From Methanobrevibacter sp. (GTDB taxonomy: Archaea > Methanobacteriota > Methanobacteria > Methanobacteriales > Methanobacteriaceae): a stretch of 7,279 nucleotides of DNA. Below the pieces are notes generated by a model, which was not told where the DNA came from, did not search any database, and saw nothing but the letters and a program-made list of their open reading frames with translations. The number at the start of each line of letters is the position of its first letter. Position 1 is the stretch's first letter. Shown here piece after piece: positions 1-5,749 of the stretch. The stretch lies in assembly GCA_009784145.1 (NCBI GenBank), contig WRCI01000084.1, positions 1-7,279 on the forward strand, given 5' to 3'. A program made the position numbers and the translations under genes.

Positions 1-22
1 ATTACTATCACAAAACATATAC

Positions 23-85
23 TGGTGGTTATTTTTATTTTTAGGCATAAAAAAAATTATAACCACCATACTTAATATTTTTTTT
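23..85 (+). terminator. Hairpin plus T-run, probable terminator of an upstream gene
   Basis: A perfect 10-bp inverted repeat, TGGTGGTTAT at 23-32 and ATAACCACCA at 59-68, encloses a T-rich then A-rich stretch (33-58) that can continue the stem with mismatches and close on a small loop near AGGCAT. A run of eight T follows at 78-85. A GC-bearing stem followed by a U-tract fits a transcription end for a gene left of the window, and archaeal RNA polymerase is known to stop at U-rich tracts. The symmetry itself is plainly visible. Its role is inferred: it could instead be a protein-binding palindrome or the end of a small mobile repeat. Confidence 0.5.
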
Positions 86-203
86 CAATTAATTACAAAA
101 TCATGAACAAAATGGACAGTGCCCTTAATATAATTATCTTAATAAATAATAATCAATTTTTCTTAAAATTTATATTTTCCCTTTAAAAAAATCAGAAATT
201 TAC

Positions 204-211
204 TTATAAAT
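204..211 (+). promoter_or_regulatory. Candidate TATA box of neuB
   Basis: TTATAAAT lies about 34 bases (box centre) before the neuB start codon. With the usual archaeal spacing of about 25 bases from box to start site, transcription would begin near 232-235. That leaves a leader of under 10 bases, with at most a weak Shine-Dalgarno (TGGGAT, 233-238). In DNA this AT-rich other TATA-like strings occur (for example around 215-230), so the assignment rests on spacing only. Confidence 0.4.
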
Positions 212-241
212 AATCATATTATACTATAATAGTGGGATATT

Positions 242-1279
242 ATGAATGTTAAACTCAAAAACATATATATTGGTGATAATGAAAAGATTTTTATTATAGC
301 TGAAATAGGTGTTAATCATAATGGTGATGTAAATTTAGCTAAAAAAATGATAAAAGAAGCAGCTAAAGCAGGAGCTGGTGCTGTTAAGTTTCAAACATTC
401 ATTGCAGAAGATATGCTAACTAAAGATACTAAAAAAGCTAAATATCAAGAGAAAAATTCTAAAGGTTCTTCTCAAATTGAAATGATTAAAGAACTTGAAT
501 TAAGTGAAGATGATTTTTTTGAATTATCTCAATATGCTGAAGAGAAAAATGTTTTATTTTTATCCTCTCCATTTGACACGAAAAGTGTAGATTTACTAGA
601 TAAACTCGATATTTCTGGATTTAAAATAGGTTCTGGAGAACTTAATAATTTTGAATTAATAGAACATATCGAAAGTAAAGGTAAACCTATAATAATATCA
701 ACAGGAATGTCTACTTTAGAAGAAATCCAAGAAACCTTTGATTTTATTAATAATAAAGATAAATTAATTATTTTACACTGTATAACGGGTTATCCTTCAA
801 ATTATGAAGATGCTAATCTTAAATTTATAAGTACACTGAAAAGAGAGTTTAAAGTCCCAATTGGATTTTCAGATCATAGTCCAGGAATAGAATTAGCTAT
901 AGCTTCTGTTGGTTTAGGTGTTTGTCTTATTGAAAAACATTTTACTTTAGACAAAACACTTCCAGGTCCTGATCAAGGAGCTTCTTTAAATCCAAATGAA
1001 TTTAAAGCAATGGTTGATGCTATTAGAAATGTTGAAATAGGTATGGGTACTGGCGAAAGAACTTTATGTGAAAGTGAATTAGAGATAAAAAAGGTTGCAA
1101 GAAAAAGTATTGTAGCTAATGTTGATATTCCTAAAGATTCTATATTAAATTCTCATATGTTAACTATTAAACGTCCAGGAACTGGAATAGAACCTAAACA
1201 TTTAAAATCATTACTTGGTAGGAAAACTAAAGTTGATATTAAAAAAGATGATTTAATAGAATATGATTTTTTAATATAA
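242..1279 (+). CDS. neuB: NeuB-family nonulosonate (sialic/legionaminic acid) synthase
   Basis: This 345-residue protein has the usual length and two-domain layout of NeuB enzymes, which condense phosphoenolpyruvate with an N-acetylated mannosamine-type sugar to give a nine-carbon acidic sugar in the cytoplasm. The TIM-barrel part (about 15-265) shows EIGVNHNG at 21-28, KIGSGE at 128-133, STGMSTLEE at 153-161, GFSDHSPG at 208-215 and EKHFTLDK at 231-238. His212 and His233 match the two metal-binding histidines known from bacterial NeuB. The C-terminal SAF (antifreeze-like) domain, about 280-345, contains RKSIVA and KRPGTGI; Arg311 matches the arginine that contacts the substrate N-acetyl group. 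The start at 242 fits the conserved IGD...FIIAEIG beginning. The EKHFTLDxxLPGPD motif favours a sialic or legionaminic synthase over pseudaminic synthase (PseI). The neighbouring dehydratase and aminotransferase make legionaminic-type product (LegI role) attractive, but substrate is not proven. The GPDH motif common in the family reads GPDQ here (Gln245). Confidence 0.93.
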   Translation: MNVKLKNIYIGDNEKIFIIAEIGVNHNGDVNLAKKMIKEAAKAGAGAVKFQTFIAEDMLTKDTKKAKYQEKNSKGSSQIEMIKELELSEDDFFELSQYAEEKNVLFLSSPFDTKSVDLLDKLDISGFKIGSGELNNFELIEHIESKGKPIIISTGMSTLEEIQETFDFINNKDKLIILHCITGYPSNYEDANLKFISTLKREFKVPIGFSDHSPGIELAIASVGLGVCLIEKHFTLDKTLPGPDQGASLNPNEFKAMVDAIRNVEIGMGTGERTLCESELEIKKVARKSIVANVDIPKDSILNSHMLTIKRPGTGIEPKHLKSLLGRKTKVDIKKDDLIEYDFLI

Positions 1280-1280
1280 T

Positions 1281-1420
1281 TTAATGTATTTATGATAAAT
1301 TTAATGTACTTGTGATTAGTTAATTTACTTATGATAATTAATGTATTTATGATGAATTTAATGTACTTGTGATTAGTTAATTTACTTATGATAATTAATG
1401 TATTTATGATAAATTTAATG
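1281..1420. repeat. Tandem repeat, 57-bp unit built of three ~19-bp monomers
   Basis: Most of the 223-base neuB-neuC spacer is a tandem array starting two bases after the neuB stop. The 57-bp unit begins at 1281, 1338 and 1395, giving about 2.5 copies. Copies one and two differ at a single base (A at 1297, G at 1354). Each unit contains three related monomers: TTAATGTATTTATGATAA, TTAATGTACTTGTGATTA and TTAATTTACTTATGATAA, at offsets 0, 20 and 39. A further exact copy of the first monomer lies at 1452-1469. This shows amplification at two levels, first of a ~19-mer and then of a trimer. No coding potential is visible. Confidence 0.9.
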
Positions 1421-1502
1421 ATTTATAAAATATCAAATATAATAGTATAATTTAATGTATTTATGATAATTTAAAGTTTTTTAATATATTTTAAGGGATT
1501 TT

Positions 1503-2669
1503 ATGAGAAAAATATTATATATTACTGGAACAAGAGCCGATTATGGTCTTATGAGGAAATGTTTATCAAAAATTGATAATTCTCCTAATTTAGATTTAGA
1601 AATTGCAGTTTGTGGAATGCATTTAATGGAAGAATTTGGTTGCTCTGTTAATGAAATTAAAGAAGATGGTTTCAAAATAAATATCCTTGATGTTGTATTT
1701 GAAAATGATAATAAATTTTCTATGGCTAAATTTTTAGGAGAATTTATAGTTTTACTCACTGAAAAAATCAAAGATATAAATCCTGACATAATACTTCTTT
1801 TAGGAGATAGAGCAGAAATGTTAGGAGGAGCTATTGTTGGAACTTATTTAAATATTCCTACAGCTCATTTACATGGTGGTGAAGTAAGTTCAACTGTAGA
1901 TGAATATGCAAGACATGCCATAACTAAATTATCTAATATTCATTTAGTTTCCTCAAAGTTGAGTAAAAAGAGAGTCATTTCTATGGGTGAAAATCCAGAA
2001 AATGTTTATTTGGTAGGTGCTCCAGGTTTAGATGAAGTAGTGGGAGAAAAACTAATTTCATCTAAGATTATTGCTGAAAAATATGATTTAGACTTATCAA
2101 AACCTTTAATGATAGCTATTCAACATCCAGTTTCATTGGAACTTGAAGAATCTAAAAAACAAATTTTAGAAACATTAAAAGCTATTGAAGATTTAAAATA
2201 CCAAACTATTCTGATTTATCCTAATGCAGATGCAGGGGGTAGAGCTATGATTGAAGCTATAGAAAAATATAAAAATAAAAGTAATATGGGCTTTTTATAT
2301 ACATTTAAAAATATTGAACATGGTGATTTTCTTAGTTTAATGAATATAGCTGATGTTATGATTGGAAATTCTAGTAGTGGAATTTTTGAAGCTCTTTACT
2401 TTAATCTTCCTGTGGTAAATATTGGATCAAGGCAAGATGGTCGAGAAAGAGGAAAAAATATTGTAGATGTGGAATATGATTCTTTAAAAATTAAAGGAGC
2501 AATAAATAAAGCTATGAGTGCTAATTTTAAAGAGAGTTTCATTGACTCTGATAAGCCTTATGGTGATGGAAATGCATGTGAGAAAATAGTTGAAATTTTA
2601 GCTAATATAAAGTTAAATGATGACTTACTAAAAAAACAACTCTTTGATGATGAGATTATAATAGATTAA
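1503..2669 (+). CDS. neuC: NeuC-family hydrolysing UDP-N-acetylhexosamine 2-epimerase
   Basis: The 388-residue product has the normal length for NeuC enzymes, which hydrolyse a UDP-N-acetyl sugar and invert C2, releasing UDP and a free mannosamine-type sugar, the substrate of NeuB. It is a cytoplasmic GT-B-fold protein. Visible motifs are GTRADYGLM at 9-17, GDRAE at 101-105, HLHGGE at 122-127, TVDEYARHAITK at 131-142, QHP at 207-209, GNSSSGI at 288-294 (nucleotide binding), GSRQDGRERGKN at 308-319 and YGDGNACEKI at 353-362. Asp102, Glu127, Asp133 and His208 sit where the family keeps catalytic residues. The start at 1503 places GTRADYG at the usual distance and follows a modest ribosome site (AAGGGA, about 1493-1498). 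With UDP-GlcNAc it would serve N-acetylneuraminate synthesis; with UDP-diacetylbacillosamine it would be the LegG-type enzyme. The downstream aminotransferase and dehydratase favour the latter, but sequence motifs alone do not settle this. Confidence 0.92.
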   Translation: MRKILYITGTRADYGLMRKCLSKIDNSPNLDLEIAVCGMHLMEEFGCSVNEIKEDGFKINILDVVFENDNKFSMAKFLGEFIVLLTEKIKDINPDIILLLGDRAEMLGGAIVGTYLNIPTAHLHGGEVSSTVDEYARHAITKLSNIHLVSSKLSKKRVISMGENPENVYLVGAPGLDEVVGEKLISSKIIAEKYDLDLSKPLMIAIQHPVSLELEESKKQILETLKAIEDLKYQTILIYPNADAGGRAMIEAIEKYKNKSNMGFLYTFKNIEHGDFLSLMNIADVMIGNSSSGIFEALYFNLPVVNIGSRQDGRERGKNIVDVEYDSLKIKGAINKAMSANFKESFIDSDKPYGDGNACEKIVEILANIKLNDDLLKKQLFDDEIIID

Positions 2670-2696
2670 TATAAATGATATTGATTTGTAATATAT

Positions 2697-2772
2697 TTAA
2701 TTAATAATACATTGTATAATTGATAATACATTATTTAATTAATAATACACTGTTTAACTGATAATACGTTAT
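2697..2772. repeat. Tandem repeat, four 19-bp monomers in an ABAB order
   Basis: Four contiguous 19-bp copies fill the centre of the 126-base neuC-aminotransferase spacer, at 2697, 2716, 2735 and 2754. Copies one and three share TTAATTAATAATACAyTGT, differing at one base. Copies two and four share wTAAyTGATAATACrTTAT. The array therefore has a 19-bp basic period and a 38-bp higher-order period. It stops about 12 bases before the ribosome site of the next gene, so it probably lies in its 5' untranslated or promoter region. Confidence 0.88.
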
Positions 2773-2784
2773 TTAATAATTAAT

Positions 2785-2789
2785 GAGGT
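2785..2789 (+). promoter_or_regulatory. Ribosome binding site of the aminotransferase gene
   Basis: GAGGT, part of the archaeal consensus GGAGGTGAT, ends six bases before the ATG at 2796. It fixes that start codon and is the clearest Shine-Dalgarno in the window, which suggests this message has a leader. Confidence 0.75.
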
Positions 2790-2795
2790 CAAAAT

Positions 2796-3917
2796 ATGAA
2801 AGTTCCTTTATTTAAAATTTATCATGACGAATGTGATATTAAAAACCTAGATACTGAAATAAATTCTGGTTCTAGTTGGGCTGTTGGTCCTAAAGTTGAG
2901 GAATTTGAAGAAAAAATAGCTAATTACACAGGTTCAAAATATGCAGCTGTTTTAAATTCTGGAACGTCTGCATTACATGCTAATCTTTTAGCTTGTGAAA
3001 TAGCTAAAAATGATGAAGTTATAGTGCCTTCTTTTACTTTTATTGCAACTGCAAATGCCCCTCTCTTTGTTGGGGCTAAACCAGTTTTTGCAGATATTGA
3101 AAAAGACACTTTTGGACTAGACCCAAAAAGTGTTGAAGAAAAGATAACAGAAAATACAAAAGCAATTATTCCTATTCATTATGGTGGTTGTCCTTGTAAA
3201 ATAAAAGAATTAAAAGAAATAGCTGAAGACAATGATTTAATTCTAATAGAAGATGCAGCTGAATCTTTTGGTGCAAGCATAAATGGTAAAATGACTGGAA
3301 CTTTTGGAGATTCTGGAATTTTAAGTTTTTGCCAGAATAAAGTTATTACAACTGGTGAAGGGGGAGCATTAATTACAGATTCTAAGGACTTATATGAGAA
3401 GATTGTTCTTATACGTTCTCATGGTAGACTAGAAAGTGAAGATTATTTTAATTCTGTAGGTTATTTCGACTATATCTCATTAGGTTTTAATTGGAGGATG
3501 TCTAATTTAACAGCTGCTTTAGGTTTAGCTCAAATTGAAAAAGTTGATAAAATAATCGAGATGAGGATAGAAAACTCAAGATATCTAACCAAGAGATTAA
3601 AGGAAGAAACTGATGAAATAGAAATTTTTACTCCCCCAAAAGGATATAAACATGTTTATCAATTGTATTGTCTTTTAGCTAATTCAAGAGACGATTTAAT
3701 TGATTATTTATCTGAAAAAGGAATATCTTCTAAAATTTATTTTGATCCAGTTCATTTATCTAACTTTTATGCTCAAAAATTAAAATACAATTGTGAATTA
3801 CCTATAACTGAAGAAGTGGCTAAAAAAACATTGACTTTACCTATGTTTCCTTCTATTACAACTGAAGAAATGGATTATATTGCTAGTACAATAGGTAAAT
3901 TTTATAATGATGGATAA
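2796..3917 (+). CDS. DegT/DnrJ/EryC1-family PLP-dependent sugar aminotransferase
   Basis: This 373-residue protein belongs to the fold-type I aminotransferases that convert a nucleotide-linked 4-keto-6-deoxy sugar to the 4-amino sugar, usually with glutamate as donor. GPKVEEFEEKIANYTG (31-46) is the typical N-terminal helix. NSGTSALH (54-61) binds the cofactor phosphate. EDAAESFGA (152-160) carries the aspartate that contacts the pyridine nitrogen. SFCQNKVITTGEGG (177-190) holds Lys182, the expected Schiff-base lysine, and HGR (209-211) and FNWRMSN (231-237) are further family landmarks. No key residue is missing and there is no membrane segment. Placed between neuC and a UDP-GlcNAc-type 4,6-dehydratase, it most likely acts on the dehydratase product, as PglE or LegC do in diacetylbacillosamine and legionaminic acid synthesis. 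Family members also make perosamine, viosamine and other amino sugars, so the exact substrate is inferred from context. Confidence 0.92.
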   Translation: MKVPLFKIYHDECDIKNLDTEINSGSSWAVGPKVEEFEEKIANYTGSKYAAVLNSGTSALHANLLACEIAKNDEVIVPSFTFIATANAPLFVGAKPVFADIEKDTFGLDPKSVEEKITENTKAIIPIHYGGCPCKIKELKEIAEDNDLILIEDAAESFGASINGKMTGTFGDSGILSFCQNKVITTGEGGALITDSKDLYEKIVLIRSHGRLESEDYFNSVGYFDYISLGFNWRMSNLTAALGLAQIEKVDKIIEMRIENSRYLTKRLKEETDEIEIFTPPKGYKHVYQLYCLLANSRDDLIDYLSEKGISSKIYFDPVHLSNFYAQKLKYNCELPITEEVAKKTLTLPMFPSITTEEMDYIASTIGKFYNDG

Positions 3918-3925
3918 ATTTATTG

Positions 3926-3986
3926 TTGGATACAGATAGATTTTTTATTAGATACAAATAGATTTCTTATTGGATAAAAATTTTTA
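3926..3986. repeat. Tandem repeat, 22-bp unit, about 2.5 copies
   Basis: Copies start at 3926, 3948 and 3970. The first two match TTrGATACAxATAGATTT followed by yTTA or TTTA, and the third keeps TTGGATA and an A-then-T tail but is shortened. The array begins eight bases after the aminotransferase stop codon. The T-runs within it (3941-3946) could act as a U-tract terminator, in which case the duplication also duplicated part of the terminator. Confidence 0.8.
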
Positions 3987-4050
3987 CGAAAAAGGCAAGC
4001 TAATTAAATAAGATATGTAAATGTATTTCTATAAATTAATAACATTACTA

Positions 4051-4134
4051 ATAAATTAAAATTATATTTTTATATCAAAAATTATATTATAAAATATAAA
4101 AATTATATTATAAATTAAAATTATATTTTTATAT
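4051..4134. repeat. Nested AT-only direct repeats
   Basis: A 25-bp sequence starting ATAAATTAAAATTATATT occurs identically at 4051-4075 and 4110-4134. Between the two copies, AAAAATTATATTATAAA is repeated at 4077-4093 and 4098-4114 (period 21). The two levels of repetition are exact, which is more than base composition alone would readily give, but the region is so AT-rich that partial matches are cheap. No gene or clear RNA fold is seen. Confidence 0.65.
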
Positions 4135-4250
4135 GAAACTTATCTTATAAAATTAAATTATATAATTATAAATTAAAAACTATAGTGTATTATATCTTAA
4201 ATTTTATTATAATTTTAAATAATAAATTTTATAAAATAATATATAATATT

Positions 4251-4336
4251 TTTAAAAAATAAACAATAAGTACATTAATTTTAAAAAATAAACAATAATC
4301 ACATTAATTTAAAAAATAAACAATAAGTACATTAAT
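4251..4336. repeat. Three tandem 28/29-bp repeats upstream of the dehydratase gene
   Basis: Copies start at 4251, 4280 and 4308. Each consists of TTTAAAAAATAAACAATA followed by AGTACATTAA (copies one and three) or ATCACATTAA (copy two). Copies one and three are identical over 29 bases. The array ends about 15 bases before the ribosome site of the gene at 4364, so it is likely transcribed as 5' leader or lies across the promoter. There are no unique spacers between copies, so this is not a CRISPR array. Confidence 0.9.
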
Positions 4337-4350
4337 TTCAACTAATATTA

Positions 4351-4358
4351 AGAAGTGA
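4351..4358 (+). promoter_or_regulatory. Ribosome binding site that decides the dehydratase start
   Basis: AGAAGTGA closely resembles the consensus AGGAGGTGA and ends five bases before ATG 4364. An in-frame GTG at 4355 would give a protein three residues longer, but that GTG is part of this Shine-Dalgarno itself. ATG 4364 is therefore the better start. Confidence 0.7.
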
Positions 4359-4363
4359 ATATT

Positions 4364-5341
4364 ATGGAATCATTTTATAAAGGGAAAACAGTGTTAGTGA
4401 CAGGAGGATCTGGATCTATAGGTAGTGAAATTGTTGAAAAACTTGTTTCTCTTCCATTAGATTCAATCCGTGTTTTTGATAACAATGAAACTGCGCTCTT
4501 TGACTTAGAAACAGACCTTAATTCTCCAAAAATTAGAACATTAATTGGAGATGTTAGAGATTTAGATAGATTAAATAGAGCTTTTGAAGGTGTAGATATA
4601 ATTTTCCATGCAGCTGCCCTTAAACATGTTCCTTTATGTGAATTCAATCCTTTTGATGCTGTTAAAACTAATGTGGTTGGTACTCAAAATGTTCTTGATG
4701 CTGCTATTAACTGTGATGTTAGTAAAGTTATTTTAGTTAGTACTGATAAAGCTGTAAATCCTATTAATGTTATGGGTGCAACTAAATTATTAGCTGAACG
4801 ATTAATACTTTCAGCTGATTCCTATGCAGCTAATCATAAAACTATATTTTCTAGTGTTAGATTTGGAAATGTTTTAAATTCACGAGGATCTGTTATTCCT
4901 TTATTTAAAAAACAAATCAAAAAGGGTGGACCAGTAACTATAACTGACCCTAATATGACTCGTTTTATAATGCATATTGAAGATGCAGCAGATTTAATTT
5001 TAAAGTCAGGTGAAAAGGCAAAAGGTGGAGAAGTGTTTATATTAAAAATGCCTGCTGTTAAAATAACAGATTTAGCTACTGGAATGATTGAAGTTTTAGC
5101 TCCTTCCTATGGTTATAATCCTAAAGATATTAATATTGAGTTCATTGGTAAACGAATAGGTGAAAAATTATATGAAGAATTAATGACTGAAGATGAGATG
5201 ATATTTTCTAAGGAAGAAGAAGAATTATTTATTTTAAATAATAAGATTCAAAATACTGAAAATGATTTCATTTACCATTCTGATTATGTTGAGCATCTTA
5301 ATAAGGATGAAATTAAGGAAATCATTAAATCTATGTTTTAA
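4364..5341 (+). CDS. CapD/PglF-type UDP-N-acetylglucosamine 4,6-dehydratase (soluble)
   Basis: From ATG 4364 this is a 325-residue extended short-chain dehydrogenase (polysaccharide synthesis domain 2 family). Such enzymes oxidise C4 and dehydrate C6 of a UDP-N-acetylhexosamine with a bound NAD(P), the first committed step to 6-deoxy amino sugars. Numbering from the GTG at 4355, the protein shows TGGSGSIGSE at 16-25 (dinucleotide fold), GDVRDLDRL at 65-73, HAAALKHVP at 85-93, STDKAVNP at 129-136, NVMGATK at 138-144, RFGNVLNSRGSV at 169-180 and GEKLYEEL at 269-276. Met140 replaces the usual catalytic tyrosine, as known for WbpM and PglF, which favours that retaining class over PseB-type inverting enzymes, where NLYGATK is expected. 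Unlike WbpM or PglF, no N-terminal membrane segments precede the catalytic domain, so it is a short cytoplasmic form. It is not of the RmlB-like clade that contains the Campylobacter GDP-sugar LegB, so a UDP-linked route is more likely. It probably supplies the aminotransferase encoded upstream. Confidence 0.88.
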   Translation: MESFYKGKTVLVTGGSGSIGSEIVEKLVSLPLDSIRVFDNNETALFDLETDLNSPKIRTLIGDVRDLDRLNRAFEGVDIIFHAAALKHVPLCEFNPFDAVKTNVVGTQNVLDAAINCDVSKVILVSTDKAVNPINVMGATKLLAERLILSADSYAANHKTIFSSVRFGNVLNSRGSVIPLFKKQIKKGGPVTITDPNMTRFIMHIEDAADLILKSGEKAKGGEVFILKMPAVKITDLATGMIEVLAPSYGYNPKDINIEFIGKRIGEKLYEELMTEDEMIFSKEEEELFILNNKIQNTENDFIYHSDYVEHLNKDEIKEIIKSMF

Positions 5342-5404
5342 TTTAATTATAAATTTAATTCAATTATAGTTTTAATTTAATTATAGTTTTAATTCAATTA
5401 TAAA
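5342..5404. repeat. Tandem 17-bp repeats directly after the dehydratase stop
   Basis: Three copies of TTTAATTyAATTATAGT begin at 5354, 5371 and 5388; the last ends in AAA instead of AGT. A shortened 12-base copy (TTTAATTATAAA) at 5342-5353 touches the stop codon. There is no hairpin or long T-run here, so a terminator role is not supported by anything beyond general U-richness of the transcript. Confidence 0.8.
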
Positions 5405-5638
5405 AAAATTAAATTAAAGAACCTTGTATAAGGAATATTAAACTGTATAATAAATATTAAACTAAATAAAACTTTATATTAAAATAAAAAAACTTATAAT
5501 TTTTAAAACTATATTTTTAAAATGATATTTCTTAAAAATATATTAAAATTAATTTTATAAATTAAAATTTTTATAATATAATTAATTAAAATTTTTATAA
5601 ACAATATATTATATAAAATTTTTATAAATAATATAATT

Positions 5639-5700
5639 AAAATCCTTATATAATAATACACAAAATCTTATAAAAAATAATTAAAATCTTATAAAAAATA
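5639..5700. repeat. Repeated TATA-like element upstream of leuC
   Basis: AAAATCTTATAAAAAATA occurs identically at 5662-5679 and 5683-5700, and a related AAAATCCTTATA starts at 5639, giving spacings of 23 and 21. Each copy carries a TTATA core that could serve as an archaeal TATA box. From the last copy (core about 5689-5696) transcription would start near 5717, leaving a leader of about 30 bases with the GGAGA ribosome site. The promoter role is inferred from position; the repetition is directly visible. Confidence 0.6.
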
Positions 5701-5735
5701 CATAAAAAATCAATTAAAATAATATAATCATTAAT

Positions 5736-5740
5736 GGAGA
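5736..5740 (+). promoter_or_regulatory. Ribosome binding site of leuC
   Basis: GGAGA ends nine bases before ATG 5750. Two further in-frame ATG codons follow at 5756 and 5762, but the first has the better spacing and matches the MxMTxxEKILAK-type beginning remembered from methanogen LeuC. Confidence 0.6.
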
Positions 5741-5749
5741 ATAATAATC

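Larger units (their letters stand above)
3918..4363. other. Long AT-rich spacer, non-coding, with several repeats
   Basis: The 446 bases between the aminotransferase and dehydratase genes show no credible gene on either strand; stops are frequent in all frames. The stretch holds three separate repeat groups, described individually (3926-3986, 4051-4134, 4251-4336). A run of six T at 3941-3946 could end the aminotransferase transcript. Many TATA-like strings occur, for example around 4228-4250, but none can be preferred. A slightly less AT-rich patch near 3986-4002 (ACGAAAAAGGCAAGC) has no recognisable structure. The promoter of the dehydratase gene is presumably in this spacer. Confidence 0.7.
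5342..5749. other. Long AT-rich spacer between dehydratase gene and leuC
   Basis: These 408 bases contain no plausible gene on either strand. They hold the 17-bp array at 5342-5404, a weak small hairpin CCTT-GTAT-AAGG at 5422-5433, three copies of TAAAATTTTTATAA-like sequence (5563-5576, 5587-5600, 5614-5627), and TATA-bearing repeats at 5639-5700. The leuC promoter should lie near the right end. The region separates the sugar genes from leuC and makes co-transcription of the two unlikely. Confidence 0.7.

Noticed and set aside
1541..1789. Open reading frame of 82 codons on the minus strand inside neuC
   Set aside because: It lies fully within a well-supported gene, its translation has no recognisable family, and it arises from the skewed codon use of the sense strand.
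2924..3109. Open reading frame of 61 codons on the minus strand inside the aminotransferase gene
   Set aside because: It is antisense to conserved cofactor-binding motifs of the real gene and has no ribosome site or promoter.
4251..4336. CRISPR array
   Set aside because: The 28/29-bp repeats are of CRISPR-like length but follow each other directly with no unique spacers, there are only three, and no cas gene is nearby.
4355..4357. GTG as the start codon of the dehydratase
   Set aside because: The GTG is part of the AGAAGTGA ribosome site for ATG 4364, and would itself lack a ribosome site.
3918..4363. Replication origin or other structural locus suggested by the extreme AT richness
   Set aside because: There are no G/C-bearing origin-box palindromes and no cdc6/orc1 gene, and the other spacers in the window are equally AT-rich.
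4375..4647. Open reading frame of 90 codons on the minus strand inside the dehydratase gene
   Set aside because: It is antisense to the conserved nucleotide-binding fold and has no recognisable protein features.
242..5341. Pseudaminic acid pathway
   Set aside because: The synthase has the EKHFTLD...PGPD motif of sialic/legionaminic enzymes, the dehydratase has Met rather than the PseB tyrosine, and a NeuC-type hydrolysing epimerase is present instead of PseG.
5422..5433. Small inverted repeat CCTT-GTAT-AAGG as operator or terminator
   Set aside because: A four-base stem is expected by chance, there is no T-run after it, and it does not match any operator I know.
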